DNA of 64,000 bases from Cytobacillus firmus DS1. Its GTDB lineage: Bacteria; Bacillota; Bacilli; Bacillales; Cytobacillaceae. Below are positions 53,556 through 63,056 of the stretch, piece by piece. Both the position numbers and the translations under genes were made by a program. The stretch is taken from the NCBI RefSeq assembly GCF_000565285.1, contig NZ_APVL01000014.1:1-64000 (forward strand). Direction: 5' to 3'. The notes under the pieces are model-generated. The model saw only the letters and a program-made list of their open reading frames with translations, was not told the origin of the DNA and did not search any database. Every line of letters begins with the position of its first letter. Position 1 is the first letter of the stretch.

Positions 53556-54914
53556 ATGAACCAGTCGAACTTAATTAAGCCGATGCTTGATGCACAGTAC
53601 CCGATCATTGATTATGGCAGGGGAGTTTATTTATATGATATGGACGGCAAGGAATACCTGGATGCATCATCTGGAGCGATAACAGCCAATATTGGCCATG
53701 GTGTGGAGGAAATCATTGAGGCAATGCATGAACAGGCAAAAAAAGTTTCTTTTGTATATCGATCGCAATTTACGAGCGGGGCAGCTGAAAAGCTTGCCCA
53801 TAAGATTGCGGAGGCTGCGATTGGCGACTTGAATTGGAGCTTTTTTGTGAACAGCGGGTCTGAGGCCACAGAAACAGCTATGAAAATAGCGATTCAGTAC
53901 TGGCAGGAAAAAGGCATTGTGACAAAAACAAAGGTGCTCTCAAGGTGGATGAGCTATCATGGCATAACACTGGGAGCTTTATCAATGTCAGGACATACGG
54001 GCAGAAGGGCTCGCTTCATACCGCTGCTGGAGGATTTCCCTGTCATTCATCCTCCATATTGCTACAGGTGCCCATACAATCTGGAAGCCCCTGAATGCGG
54101 TTATTTGTGTGCACATGAACTTGAAACAGTCATTAAACGGATAGGGCCAGAGAATATTGCTGCGTTTATCGCAGAGCCAGTCATTGGGGCTGCAGGGGGG
54201 GCTATTACACCTCCAAAGGATTACTACCGGATAATCAAAGAAATTTGTGAGCGGAATGACATATTATTTATTGCTGATGAGGTGATGACTGGTTTTGGCA
54301 GAACAGGCACCATGCTTGCCTGTGAGCATTGGAATATAAAGCCTGATATTGTCGCACTGGGAAAAGGAATGGGAGCCGGATATGCCCCGATTGCGGCTGC
54401 ACTTGTAAGCGATGAAGTAATGGAGCCCATACTGGCAGGTTCAAAAAGCATTATGAGCGGTCATACGTTAAGTGCTAATCCGCAGTCATGTGCAGTTTCC
54501 CTCGCAGTGCTTGAATATATTGAGAAAAACAATATTATCCCGGAAGCAGAAAGCAAGGGAGTGTATTTAAGAAATAAATTGACTAAGCTGCAATCCAAAT
54601 TTTCCTTTATTGGTGATGTAAGGGGAAAAGGGCTAATGGTCGGACTTGAATTTGTAAAGAATCCTCTGACAAAAGAGCCGTTTACAAAAAGCTTCGGTCT
54701 GACTCAGAGGTTAATACAGGAAGCACAGGAACAGGGTCTGCTTATATACCCTGCAGGCGCGGGCACAAATGGCACAGACGGAGATGCCGTATTGATCGCA
54801 CCGCCGCTGACTATTACCAAAAGGGAAATCGATGATCTGGTAAAGCGGTTTGAAAAGACTTTGCAGATTTTCTCAGAGAATCATTTGATCTCTGGTGGAG
54901 AAGAGGCTGAATAA
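53556..54914 (+). CDS. yodT: Class III aminotransferase, YodT-like (lysine degradation)
   Basis: A 452-residue fold-type I PLP enzyme. It has NSGSEATETAMKIA, RWMSYHGITLGALSMSGH, IADEVMTGFGRTG and the PLP lysine in ALGKGMGAGYAPI. A Cys cluster (YCYRCPYNLEAPECGYLC, about 168-186) is distinctive and could bind metal. It opens a tightly packed six-gene operon, and orthology to B. subtilis yodT rests on that context. Likely role: removing the 3-amino group of beta-lysine or its N-acetyl form. AGATGGAGGG precedes ATG. The 239-bp gap upstream has CATACAAT at 53414 (sigma-E -10-like). Confidence 0.85.
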   Translation: MNQSNLIKPMLDAQYPIIDYGRGVYLYDMDGKEYLDASSGAITANIGHGVEEIIEAMHEQAKKVSFVYRSQFTSGAAEKLAHKIAEAAIGDLNWSFFVNSGSEATETAMKIAIQYWQEKGIVTKTKVLSRWMSYHGITLGALSMSGHTGRRARFIPLLEDFPVIHPPYCYRCPYNLEAPECGYLCAHELETVIKRIGPENIAAFIAEPVIGAAGGAITPPKDYYRIIKEICERNDILFIADEVMTGFGRTGTMLACEHWNIKPDIVALGKGMGAGYAPIAAALVSDEVMEPILAGSKSIMSGHTLSANPQSCAVSLAVLEYIEKNNIIPEAESKGVYLRNKLTKLQSKFSFIGDVRGKGLMVGLEFVKNPLTKEPFTKSFGLTQRLIQEAQEQGLLIYPAGAGTNGTDGDAVLIAPPLTITKREIDDLVKRFEKTLQIFSENHLISGGEEAE

Positions 54915-54916
54915 CA

Positions 54917-55609
54917 ATGGAGAACACCTTTAATAAAATCATTGAACTTGATGACGCAATGAAGCATTTTCGGGACGGCATGATCATTATGTTTGGCGGC
55001 TTCGGCGGTATTGGCACTCCTCCATCCCTTATCGACGGAATTCTGGATAATGGGTTCAAAGATTTAACGCTCATTGGAAATGATTCAGGCTTTCCCCATA
55101 TTGGGATCGGTAAGGTGGTAAGCCAGGGAAGGGCAAGAAAAATGATTGCTTCTCATATTGGCTCAAATCCCGTTGCCGGCCAACTAATGACAGATGGAAA
55201 GATGGAAGTGGAATTTTCACCCCAAGGGATATTGGCAGAAAGAATACGTGCAGGCGGAGTCGGCATACCTGCCATCCTTTCCGACATTGGCCTTGATAAC
55301 GACATTGTGACCGGCAATAAGCAAACTTGCAGCGTGGGCGGAAAAAAGTATCTTGTCGAGACGGCACTGACTGCAGATATATCGATTGTATTTGCTAAGA
55401 AAGCTGATCCTTACGGGAACTTAATTTTTGACAAAAGTGCCAGAAACACAAACCCGCTTGTCGCCATGGCTGGTGATATGACCATTGCGGAAGTGGAGGA
55501 AATTGTCCCGCTTGGCAGCCTGGATCCTGATGAAATTATAACACCTGGCGTTTTCGTTAATTATATCGTTCCTTCGAAAGGAGTGAATTGGAAATGGGCA
55601 TGGGAGTAG
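54917..55609 (+). CDS. yodS: CoA-transferase subunit A (YodS-like)
   Basis: A 230-residue 3-oxoacid CoA-transferase alpha-type subunit, with the glycine-rich GGFGGIGTP near residue 33 and SHIGSNP (about 78). It works with the next gene's product to move CoA between acids. It starts 2 nt after the yodT stop. The 3' end overlaps the B subunit by 16 nt, typical of coupled subunits. Confidence 0.9.
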   Translation: MENTFNKIIELDDAMKHFRDGMIIMFGGFGGIGTPPSLIDGILDNGFKDLTLIGNDSGFPHIGIGKVVSQGRARKMIASHIGSNPVAGQLMTDGKMEVEFSPQGILAERIRAGGVGIPAILSDIGLDNDIVTGNKQTCSVGGKKYLVETALTADISIVFAKKADPYGNLIFDKSARNTNPLVAMAGDMTIAEVEEIVPLGSLDPDEIITPGVFVNYIVPSKGVNWKWAWE

Positions 55610-56256
55610 AAATTAGAAATCGTATTGCCAAACGTGCTGCGGAGGAAATAAAGAATGGAATGATTGTAAATCTCGGAATTGGAATCCCATCGTTTGTGCC
55701 CAATCATTTGCCTGCCGGGACAAACGTAATGTTTCATGCGGAAAATGGCATTACAGGTATGGGGCCAAGTCCGGAGAAAGGGAAGGAAGATGAGAATCTC
55801 TGTAATGCAGGAGGCTTTCCGGTTTCCATTGTAAAAGGTGCTTCATATTGCGACAGCACCATTGCATTCGGGATGATACGCAGAGGAAGAGTTGATATGA
55901 CGATTCTTGGCTCCCTGGAGGTAAGCGGAAAAGGGGATCTGGCCAATTGGATTGTACCGGGAAAGAAAGTTCCTGGCATGGGCGGTGCAATGGAGCTTGC
56001 CCAAAAAGCAAAAAAAGTCATTGTCCTTATGAACCAGACTGACAAATACGGCAACCCAAAAATTGTGGACGAGTGCACCCTGCCTCTTACATCAGCACGC
56101 TGTGTAGACATGATTATTACAGATATGGCTGTCTTTCAAATATCAGCTCACGGAATCACACTGACTGACTTGTTTGTGCCGCACTCTATTAATGAAGTAA
56201 GGGCAAAGACCGGCTGTAGTTTTACAATTGCTGAAAATGTGAGAGTGATTAATTGA
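55594..56256 (+). CDS. yodR: CoA-transferase subunit B (YodR-like)
   Basis: A 220-residue beta-type subunit. The catalytic Glu is in MFHAENGITGMGPSP, with GGFPVSIVKGASY and the terminal LTDLFVPHSINEVRAKTG. ATG 55594 has AAAGGAGTGA 8 nt upstream; a TTG 6 nt earlier lies closer to that site and is less likely. It forms a heterodimer with the preceding subunit. In this operon it probably activates a keto or acetamido acid from lysine breakdown. Confidence 0.9.
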   Translation: MGMGVEIRNRIAKRAAEEIKNGMIVNLGIGIPSFVPNHLPAGTNVMFHAENGITGMGPSPEKGKEDENLCNAGGFPVSIVKGASYCDSTIAFGMIRRGRVDMTILGSLEVSGKGDLANWIVPGKKVPGMGGAMELAQKAKKVIVLMNQTDKYGNPKIVDECTLPLTSARCVDMIITDMAVFQISAHGITLTDLFVPHSINEVRAKTGCSFTIAENVRVIN

Positions 56257-56295
56257 TAGATTTATTTGCTTTGGTCTCAAAAAAGGAGTGAGAAT

Positions 56296-57573
56296 ATGAA
56301 TGCTCATGCAAAAATTAAACAATGGCTGGAAGAAAATAAGCAAAGAGGAACAAGACTTCTTCAGCAGCTTGTCCAGGAAGGGAGCATCCGCGGAAATGAA
56401 AGCAGTGCACAGGCTGTCATCATTGAAAAATGCCGCAAACTTGGACTAACCCTTGATATTTGGGAAATCGGCAAGGAACAATTGATTAAGCATCCTGCAT
56501 TTTGTTCGGATAGAAAGGATTTTTCCGGAAATCCCAATGTGGTGGCTGTTTTGAAAGGAACAGGCGGAGGAAGGTCGATCATCCTCAATGGCCATATTGA
56601 TGTCGTTCCGGAGGGAGACCGAAATGATTGGGAACATGATCCATTTAGCGGCAGAATTGAAGATGGAAAGTTATTTGGCCGTGGTTCGACCGATATGAAA
56701 GGCGGTACCGTTTCGCTCCTGCTTGCCATGGAAGCCATTATTGCGATTGGAATCAAGCTTAAAGGCGATGTGATTTTTCAAAGTGTCATAGAAGAAGAAA
56801 GCGGCGGGGCGGGTACATTGGCAGCAGTCCTCAGGGGATATTCAGCGGATGGGGCAATCATTCCCGAACCGACAAATATGAAACTATTTCCAAAACAGCA
56901 GGGCTCGATGTGGTTTCGGATATCAGTAAAAGGGCGTTCAGCTCATGGCGGAACCCGCTATGAGGGCGTCAATGCCATCGAAAAAGCAATGTATGTGATG
57001 ACAAAGCTTCAGGAGCTTGAGAAGTTAAGGAACCTTAACATTGAAGACCCTCTCTATTCAAAAATCCCTATTCCGATTCCTATTAATATCGGAAAAATAT
57101 ACAGCGGAGAGTGGCCATCTTCCGTACCGGATATTGCTGTTATAGAGGGAAGGATGGGGGTAGCGCCGGATGAAGAGATGAAATCGGCCGAAAAAGAGCT
57201 GGAAGATTGCCTGAAGGAAGCAGCACAAAATGATCCGTGGCTTAAAAAGAATCCTCCTCAAGTTGAATGGTTTGGAGGACGCTGGCTGCCTGGAGATCTG
57301 GAGCAGGATCATCCTTTAATGGCTGTATTATCGGAATCCTTTGAAACTGTAAAGGGAAAACAGCCGGCAGTTGAGGCATCACCATGGGGCACGGATGGAG
57401 GCATATTATCCAAAGTAGGAAATACGCCTGTTGTTGTATTCGGCCCAGGTGTAACGGAAGCCGCACATGATGTTAACGAATTTATTTCCTTAGAGGAAGT
57501 TTTTGATGCGGCTGAAATTATTGCTCTGGCCATATTGGAATGGTGCAGCACTAATCAGGGAGAGGGGAAATAA
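56296..57573 (+). CDS. yodQ: M20/ArgE-type deacetylase (YodQ-like)
   Basis: A 425-residue zinc M20/DapE/ArgE family amidohydrolase. LNGHIDVVPEG (metal His/Asp), GRGSTDMKGGTVSLLLA (bridging Asp), the catalytic Glu pair in VIEEESGGAG, and FGPGVTEAAHDVNEF near the C terminus are present. A dimerisation domain lies between (about 185-310). Predicted to remove an acetyl group from an acetamido intermediate of lysine degradation. ATG 56296 has AAAGGAGTGAG. The gene ends 2 nt before the next. Confidence 0.88.
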   Translation: MNAHAKIKQWLEENKQRGTRLLQQLVQEGSIRGNESSAQAVIIEKCRKLGLTLDIWEIGKEQLIKHPAFCSDRKDFSGNPNVVAVLKGTGGGRSIILNGHIDVVPEGDRNDWEHDPFSGRIEDGKLFGRGSTDMKGGTVSLLLAMEAIIAIGIKLKGDVIFQSVIEEESGGAGTLAAVLRGYSADGAIIPEPTNMKLFPKQQGSMWFRISVKGRSAHGGTRYEGVNAIEKAMYVMTKLQELEKLRNLNIEDPLYSKIPIPIPINIGKIYSGEWPSSVPDIAVIEGRMGVAPDEEMKSAEKELEDCLKEAAQNDPWLKKNPPQVEWFGGRWLPGDLEQDHPLMAVLSESFETVKGKQPAVEASPWGTDGGILSKVGNTPVVVFGPGVTEAAHDVNEFISLEEVFDAAEIIALAILEWCSTNQGEGK

Positions 57574-57575
57574 GG

Positions 57576-58907
57576 ATGGGATCAATTAATATAAGAACAG
57601 AGCTGCCGGGACCAAAAGCGAAGGAGTTATTGGCTAAAAAAGAGCAGAATGTCCCAAAGGGGCCCTTTAACACGATGCAGACATTTGCGGCTAAAGGGGA
57701 TGGAGCACTTCTGACAGATATAGATGGGAATACTTTTCTTGATTTTGCGGGGGCAATTGGGACACTGAATGTTGGACACTGTCCGCCAAGGGTTGTTGAA
57801 GCGCTCCATGCCCAAATTGACCAATATCTTCACCCATGCTTCCATGTCATGATGTATGAGCCTTATATCAAGCTGGCAGAGAAACTCAACAGCATTACAC
57901 CCGGCAATCACAGCAAAAAAACCTTCTTTTTAAGCACCGGAGCAGAGGCAGTGGAAAATGCGGTTAAAATAGCAAGGAAATATACAGGCAGAAAAGGAAT
58001 TATATCATTTGAAAGGGGATTCCATGGCCGGACCTATATGTCCATGAGCTTAACGAGCAAGGTAAAACCATATAAATATGAATTCGGGCCATTTGCGCCG
58101 GAAACGTATAAATGGCCTTATCCTTATTATTACCGCAGCGAAGGCCTAAAGGATAAAGACCATGATAATGCCCTGCTTAAAAGATTTGAAACGTTTTTTC
58201 TGAGCGAGGTGCCGCCTGAAGAAGTCGCTGCTGTCATTATGGAGCCTGTTCAGGGTGAAGGCGGTTTTGTTATGCCGTCTTCCCATTTTATAAAAGGTGT
58301 TAAAGCGCTTTGTGAAAAACATGGAATCCTGTTTATTGCTGATGAGGTACAGACAGGATTTGGCAGGACAGGCAAAATGTTTGCCATGGAGCATTATGAT
58401 ATTGTGCCGGATCTTATGACCATGTCTAAATCGATCGGTGCCGGATTGCCGGTCAGTGCTGTAACTGGAAGAGCAGACATAATGGATTCACCAAATATTG
58501 GTGAAATCGGCGGAACTTATGGAGGCAGTCCGCTAGGCTGTGCAGCTGCATTAGAAGTGATTCGGATGATTGAGGAAGAAGGATTATTAGAAAAAGCAAA
58601 TGAAATCGGAAGTCTTTTCACTGAAAAGTTTTCTGATTTTCCTTTAAAATATAAGCAAGTGGGTGAAGTACGTTCTTTAGGAGCAATGTGTGCCATTGAA
58701 TTTGTTAAAGATCAGGAATCAAAGGAACCAAATAAAGAAATCGTTCAAGAAATCTTGTCGAAGGTACACAAGCGCGGCCTCATCATAATGAGTGCCGGCT
58801 TATATGGCAATATTATTCGTTTGCTCAGCCCGCTTGTGACAACCAATGAACAGCTTGATGAAGGATTTTCCATACTGGAAGAAGTAATAGGTGAATGCTG
58901 CACATAA
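57576..58907 (+). CDS. 4-aminobutyrate-type aminotransferase (GabT-like)
   Basis: A 443-residue class III aminotransferase. It has GAEAVENAVKIARKYTGRKGIISFERGFHGRT, EPVQGEGGFVMP, FIADEVQTGFGRTG and the PLP lysine in MSKSIGAGLPVS, all close to GabT/4-aminobutyrate and putrescine-pathway enzymes. It sits between the deacetylase and an aldehyde dehydrogenase, the arrangement expected for 4-aminobutyrate to succinate. ATAAGG near the start suggests translational coupling with yodQ. gabT is not claimed as a symbol because paralogues are common. Confidence 0.85.
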   Translation: MGSINIRTELPGPKAKELLAKKEQNVPKGPFNTMQTFAAKGDGALLTDIDGNTFLDFAGAIGTLNVGHCPPRVVEALHAQIDQYLHPCFHVMMYEPYIKLAEKLNSITPGNHSKKTFFLSTGAEAVENAVKIARKYTGRKGIISFERGFHGRTYMSMSLTSKVKPYKYEFGPFAPETYKWPYPYYYRSEGLKDKDHDNALLKRFETFFLSEVPPEEVAAVIMEPVQGEGGFVMPSSHFIKGVKALCEKHGILFIADEVQTGFGRTGKMFAMEHYDIVPDLMTMSKSIGAGLPVSAVTGRADIMDSPNIGEIGGTYGGSPLGCAAALEVIRMIEEEGLLEKANEIGSLFTEKFSDFPLKYKQVGEVRSLGAMCAIEFVKDQESKEPNKEIVQEILSKVHKRGLIIMSAGLYGNIIRLLSPLVTTNEQLDEGFSILEEVIGECCT

Positions 58908-58919
58908 GGAGGAATTCCA

Positions 58920-60341
58920 TTGAAACAACATTTATGGATTAGCGGTAAGTTCAAGGAAACAGAGAATTACAAAGCATTAAAGAGCCCTTATAGCGGGGAG
59001 GTTATTGCAGAAGTTGCCATGGCAGCTCCTTCCGATGTGAAGTCAGCAATTGATGCGGCAGAACAAACCAGAAAAGTAATAGCTGATATGCCTGCCCATA
59101 AACGGGCGGAAATACTGGAAAATGTGGTCGCCATCATGAAGGAGGAAAAAGAGGAGTGCGCAAAAATTATTGCGCTAGAAGCTTCAAAGCCGATAAAGGC
59201 TGCCAGAGGAGAAGTTGACCGCACCATCATGACATATACCTTCGCTGCCCAGGAAGCGCGCAGACTTTATGGAGAAACAATCCCAATGGATGCGGCTCCG
59301 GGAGGCGAAGGCAGAGTCTCCTATACAGTACGGGAGCCTCTCGGGATTATCGGAGCCATCACGCCATTCAATTTTCCTATGAACCTGGTTGCGCATAAAG
59401 TGGGACCGGCTATTGCGGCCGGCAACACGGTTGTTTTAAAGCCTGCATCTCAAACGCCAATGTCGGCCTACAAAATTGCTGATATTTTCCACAGAGCAGG
59501 ACTTCCTGCCGGAGTGCTGAATGTGGTAACCGGAAGCGGCGGAACGGTTGGGGATGTACTTGTTGCCGACGGACGCATATCAATGATTACTTTTACAGGC
59601 AGCCCGGAAGTAGGCAGGCAGATCCGCGAACATGCAGGCTTGAAGAGAGTAACACTTGAATTAGGTTCGAATTCAGCAGTTGTTGTGGATGAGAATGCAG
59701 ACGTGGAGAAAATTGTCCCGCGTATCGCAGCCGGGGCTTTTGCCTTCCAGGGGCAGGTATGTATTTCCGTGCAGCGCATCTATGTGCATGAATCTCTGTA
59801 CCAGACATTTGCCGAGCGTTTAGTAGAGGAAGCCAAAAAGCTGAAAATCGGCGATCCGCTTAATGAGGATACGGATATTTCAGCGATGATCTCCCGGAGT
59901 GACACTGAACGCGCAGAGACCTGGATCAAGAGTGCCGTAGAAAGCGGAGCGGAGCTTGCTCTTGGCGGGAATGCGACAGAGAATACATTGTATCCGACCG
60001 TGCTGCTGAATGTTGACAAATCTGAAAAAATTTCTTGTGAGGAAGCATTTGCACCAGTTGTTCATATTAATTCATTCAGCAGCTTTGAAGAGGCGCTGGC
60101 ACTTGTGAATGATTCAGATTTTGGCCTTCAGGCAGGTGTTTTCACCAATGATGTGAACAAAGCCTTCAAAGCAGCAAAAGAGCTTCATGTCGGCGGGGTA
60201 ATGGTGAACGATTTCCCGACCTTCCGTGTAGACCACATGCCATATGGCGGAGTAAAAATGAGCGGAATGGGACGTGAAGGAATCAAATATGCTGTTGAAG
60301 AAATGACAGAGATGAAGCTGATCAGCTTTAAAATTGACTAA
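58920..60341 (+). CDS. NAD(P)-dependent aldehyde dehydrogenase (succinate-semialdehyde type)
   Basis: A 473-residue ALDH. The oxyanion/NAD segment is GAITPFNFPMNL, the general base is in TLELGSNS, and the catalytic Cys is in GQVCISVQR (usual G-Q-x-C). Paired with the GabT-like gene it likely oxidises succinic or malonic-type semialdehyde; GabD is the nearest guess. TTG 58920 follows AAGGAGGAATTCCA. Last gene of the operon; the terminator is at 60464. Confidence 0.85.
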   Translation: MKQHLWISGKFKETENYKALKSPYSGEVIAEVAMAAPSDVKSAIDAAEQTRKVIADMPAHKRAEILENVVAIMKEEKEECAKIIALEASKPIKAARGEVDRTIMTYTFAAQEARRLYGETIPMDAAPGGEGRVSYTVREPLGIIGAITPFNFPMNLVAHKVGPAIAAGNTVVLKPASQTPMSAYKIADIFHRAGLPAGVLNVVTGSGGTVGDVLVADGRISMITFTGSPEVGRQIREHAGLKRVTLELGSNSAVVVDENADVEKIVPRIAAGAFAFQGQVCISVQRIYVHESLYQTFAERLVEEAKKLKIGDPLNEDTDISAMISRSDTERAETWIKSAVESGAELALGGNATENTLYPTVLLNVDKSEKISCEEAFAPVVHINSFSSFEEALALVNDSDFGLQAGVFTNDVNKAFKAAKELHVGGVMVNDFPTFRVDHMPYGGVKMSGMGREGIKYAVEEMTEMKLISFKID

Positions 60342-60371
60342 GATGAAGGCAAGGAATTTGAATTGCTGTTC

Positions 60372-60442
60372 TTGGCCGGTATTTTAATTAAATTGGCCGG
60401 TAAAACTGCTGATTCGGCCGGAAAAATGGCTGAATTGGCCCG
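60372..60442 (+). repeat. Four 21-bp-spaced TTGGCCGG motifs
   Basis: TTGGCCGG-like words at 60372, 60393, 60414 (TCGGCCGG) and 60435 (TTGGCCCG), spaced exactly 21 bp, about two DNA helical turns. They sit in the gap between the aldehyde dehydrogenase and ablB and just before the terminator. A weak ORF (60363-60554) crosses them; I do not consider it a gene. Confidence 0.6.
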
Positions 60443-60463
60443 TATTCCTTCATACATCTATAA

Positions 60464-60491
60464 TGCCTGGCCGTTTGGCCGGGCAGTTTTA
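60464..60491 (+). terminator. Terminator of the yodT operon
   Basis: TGCCtGGCC / GGCCgGGCA stem with a GTTT loop, followed by TTTTATT. Confidence 0.72.
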
Positions 60492-60513
60492 TTAATAGAA
60501 GGGGGTCTTAGCA

Positions 60514-61371
60514 ATGAATATTACTGCTTCAGTAAAAAAAATAAAAAAAGATAACTTTGTAGCCGAATTATACCTTGATCCTTTCAATAAACGTTTAAGG
60601 GTAGACGATTATGCGGGGGAATTGGCACATGCCGTTAATGAAGCAGAGAAAACGGCAAAAGAACACCAGTATGAGAAAGTAATTTTCAGGGGAAGAGTTG
60701 AGAATTATATAGATCTGCTGGCGATGGGATTTCAGTGCGAGGCAGTTATTGACGGGTATTTCCGCGGTTCTGATCAATACTTTTTCTGCAAGTATTTTTC
60801 TGACGAAAGAAGAACTAATGGACACTGGATCTCTGAAGACAGTATCGTTAAAAATGTAGCCTCACTTGAAAGAAACCCAGATGTCATTATGCCTTCTTCT
60901 GAATATCAGCTAATAAAAATAACGGAGGAGGATGCTGTAAAACTGGCCGAACTATACCGTGAAGTATTTAAGATCTATCCTACACCTCTCCATGATCCCT
61001 CATATATTAAAAAGACAATCCGGGAGGGCACCATTTATTACGCATTTCAGTATAAAGATGACCTTGTCAGTGCTGCTTCAGCAGAGGTCAATCTTTTTTA
61101 TAAAAACGCAGAATTGACAGATTGTGCGACACTCCCAACCCACCGTAAACATGGCTTAATGAAAATACTCCTCGAAAAATTGGAAAAAGATTTAAAATCG
61201 CAGAGTGTATTTTGTGCCTACTCCATTGCCAGGGCACTGTCATTCGGTATGAATGCGGTTTTGCATCAGCTGGGCTATTCCTATCGGGGCCGTCTTCTTA
61301 ACAACTGCTATATTTTCGATAAACTTGAAAATATGAATGTCTGGGTAAAGAATTTGGCCAATTCCGATTGA
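60514..61371 (+). CDS. ablB: Beta-lysine N6-acetyltransferase
   Basis: A 285-residue GNAT protein of the AblB/YodP family that acetylates the 6-amino group of beta-lysine. An N-terminal partly degenerate region (about 1-115) is followed by the GNAT core, with KITEEDAVKLAELYREVF and ATLPTHRKHGLMKILLEKL as the acetyl-CoA motif (about 205-223). In methanogens AblB makes the osmolyte N-acetyl-beta-lysine; in Bacillus it more likely channels lysine to catabolism. AAGGGGGTCT site before ATG. Next to kamA (AblA) in many Bacillus. Confidence 0.88.
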   Translation: MNITASVKKIKKDNFVAELYLDPFNKRLRVDDYAGELAHAVNEAEKTAKEHQYEKVIFRGRVENYIDLLAMGFQCEAVIDGYFRGSDQYFFCKYFSDERRTNGHWISEDSIVKNVASLERNPDVIMPSSEYQLIKITEEDAVKLAELYREVFKIYPTPLHDPSYIKKTIREGTIYYAFQYKDDLVSAASAEVNLFYKNAELTDCATLPTHRKHGLMKILLEKLEKDLKSQSVFCAYSIARALSFGMNAVLHQLGYSYRGRLLNNCYIFDKLENMNVWVKNLANSD

Positions 61372-61387
61372 CGGATCCTCAAAAAGA

Positions 61388-61429
61388 AGTGCCGGATTTT
61401 AGGCACCATTCTGACAAGATTTCGGCACT
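61388..61429 (+). terminator. Hairpin between ablB and the sigma-54 activator
   Basis: AGTGCCG / CGGCACT arms around an AT-rich loop, with an alternative inner GTGCC / GGCAC. No T run follows, so it may be a weak terminator or a leader structure of the activator gene. Confidence 0.4.
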
Positions 61430-61458
61430 CTGCCATAAACATTAATAGGGGGGATTTA

Positions 61459-62901
61459 ATGATTGAAACTCAAAGCATTTCAAAAGAAGTACTGGCCGCC
61501 ATATTAAAAGGCATTGATGAAGGAATACATGTAGTGGATTTGAATGGAATTACCATTTTTTATAATGAAATTGCTGCAAGACACGATGGTCTGGAGGTTT
61601 CCGAGGTTATCGGAAAACCTGTTTTGAAAGTCTTTCCCTCATTGGATGAAGAGACAAGCACTTTATTAAAAGTTATGAAAACAAAAACACCGATTTATAA
61701 TCAGACTCAGTCCTATGTAAACCTCCATGGTGCACAAATAGAAACCATCAATACCACTCTCCCTATAACTGTTAATGGGAAGGTAGCGGGAGCTGTCGAG
61801 ATTGCCAAGGACTATTCCAGATTGAAACTTCTTTCTGAAAGCCTTCTTGATTTGCGCAAAAAAATAAAACAGCCTGTCAAAAAAACAGCTGCTGTCAAAA
61901 ATGTACAGTATACACTCGATAGCCTTCTCACAATAAATAAGGAAATGAAAAATATTAAAAAGGAAGCAGCCAAACTGGCAAAATCCGATTCTTCCATTCT
62001 TGTGTTTGGGGAAAGCGGGTGCGGAAAGGAGCTCTTTGTCCAGGGGCTTCATCATGCTTCCTCAAGAACTGAAGGCCCATTTATTGCCCAGAACTGTGCG
62101 GCTATACCGGAGTCCTTGCTTGAAAGCATCCTTTTTGGGACTGCGAAAGGAAGCTATACAGGAGCGGTAGACCGGCCGGGGCTTTTTGAATTAGCCGATG
62201 GCGGGACACTCTTTCTCGATGAAATACATGCCATGCCGATTGAGCTGCAGGCTAAACTGCTGAGGGTGCTAGAAGATGGCATTGTCCGAAGAGTAGGAAG
62301 TCCGAAGAGCTCCCGGGTCAATGTACGGGTGATTGCAGCCATGAATATTCATCCAGTGGAAGCACTTGAGAAGAACCAAATGAGAAAAGATCTTTTTTAC
62401 CGCTTAAATGTTCTCACTTTCGGGCTCCTGCCACTTAAGGAGAGAAAGGAAGATATTGAGTTTCTTGCACATCATTTTATAAATCTATTTAATCAGGTAT
62501 TACACAAAAGCCTAGCTGGAATCGGGGATGAGGTGCTGGCTTTTTTCAGACAATATCATTGGCCGGGAAATGTCAGGGAATTAAAGCATACAATCGAATA
62601 CATGATGAATGTCTGTGAAGAGGACTTTCTTAAAGCTGAGGATTTGCCAGTTATAATGAAACAGCAGCTTCTAAAGAATAAACAGGAGTCTTCACTAAAA
62701 GTTCAGCCATTAAAGGCGAGTATGGAAAAGCAGGAAAAAGCTTTAATTGAAAAAGCTCTTCAAGAGACAAACGGAAATATCAAAAAAGCCGCAAAGCTAT
62801 TGGAAGTTCCACGTCAGACGCTGCAATATAAACTGACAAAGTATCATATTGAAATCAATAACAGAGTCCTAGTCTGTAACACTCATGAAAGTGCCGAGTA
62901 A
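61459..62901 (+). CDS. Sigma-54-dependent transcriptional activator of lysine degradation
   Basis: A 480-residue enhancer-binding protein. An N-terminal PAS domain (about 8-115, [19 protein letters not shown]) is followed by a AAA+ core with Walker A GESGCGKE (184-191), the sigma-54 loop GSYTGA (231-236, usually GAFTGA), Walker [12 protein letters not shown], and [15 protein letters not shown]-terminal Fis-type HTH follows ([24 protein letters not shown]). It resembles RocR/KamR-type regulators. The perfect sigma-54 promoter of kamA just downstream is its obvious target. GGGGGG precedes ATG. YplP is a paralogue in B. subtilis. Confidence 0.92.
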   Translation: MIETQSISKEVLAAILKGIDEGIHVVDLNGITIFYNEIAARHDGLEVSEVIGKPVLKVFPSLDEETSTLLKVMKTKTPIYNQTQSYVNLHGAQIETINTTLPITVNGKVAGAVEIAKDYSRLKLLSESLLDLRKKIKQPVKKTAAVKNVQYTLDSLLTINKEMKNIKKEAAKLAKSDSSILVFGESGCGKELFVQGLHHASSRTEGPFIAQNCAAIPESLLESILFGTAKGSYTGAVDRPGLFELADGGTLFLDEIHAMPIELQAKLLRVLEDGIVRRVGSPKSSRVNVRVIAAMNIHPVEALEKNQMRKDLFYRLNVLTFGLLPLKERKEDIEFLAHHFINLFNQVLHKSLAGIGDEVLAFFRQYHWPGNVRELKHTIEYMMNVCEEDFLKAEDLPVIMKQQLLKNKQESSLKVQPLKASMEKQEKALIEKALQETNGNIKKAAKLLEVPRQTLQYKLTKYHIEINNRVLVCNTHESAE

Positions 62902-62916
62902 TCGGCATTTTTTTTC
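62892..62916 (+). terminator. Terminator of the activator gene
   Basis: TGCCGA / TCGGCA with a GTAA loop and T8. It overlaps the end of the coding sequence. Confidence 0.82.
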
Positions 62917-62932
62917 ATTTAAAAGAAATGAA

Positions 62933-62975
62933 AATGCCTCATCAGATGCTAACAATCGCCAATCCAGAAGGCATT
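62933..62975 (+). promoter_or_regulatory. Candidate enhancer inverted repeat for the sigma-54 activator
   Basis: AATGCCT (62933-62939) and AGGCATT (62969-62975) are inverted copies centred 36 bp apart, 29-70 bp upstream of the -24 element. Two half-sites of a dimeric enhancer-binding protein would look like this. No experimental support. Confidence 0.5.
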
Positions 62976-63002
62976 ACATATTATAGTAAAAAAATTCAGA
63001 AT

Positions 63003-63018
63003 TGGCACGAAACTTGCA
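63003..63018 (+). promoter_or_regulatory. Sigma-54 (-24/-12) promoter of kamA
   Basis: TGGCACG-AAAC-TTGCA: a full match to the sigma-54 consensus TGGCACRNNNNTTGCW, with correct GG-to-GC spacing. It lies 38 nt upstream of the kamA ATG and behind a gene for a sigma-54 activator. Confidence 0.93.
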
Positions 63019-63056
63019 ATATGTGTTTTATAGAAATTCATATAGGGGGAATCGAG

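Noticed and set aside
60363..60554. 63-codon ORF over the 21-bp motifs
   Set aside because: Translates to a repeat-like segment (LAGxxxKxAGK) and runs through the terminator into ablB; no ribosome-binding site.
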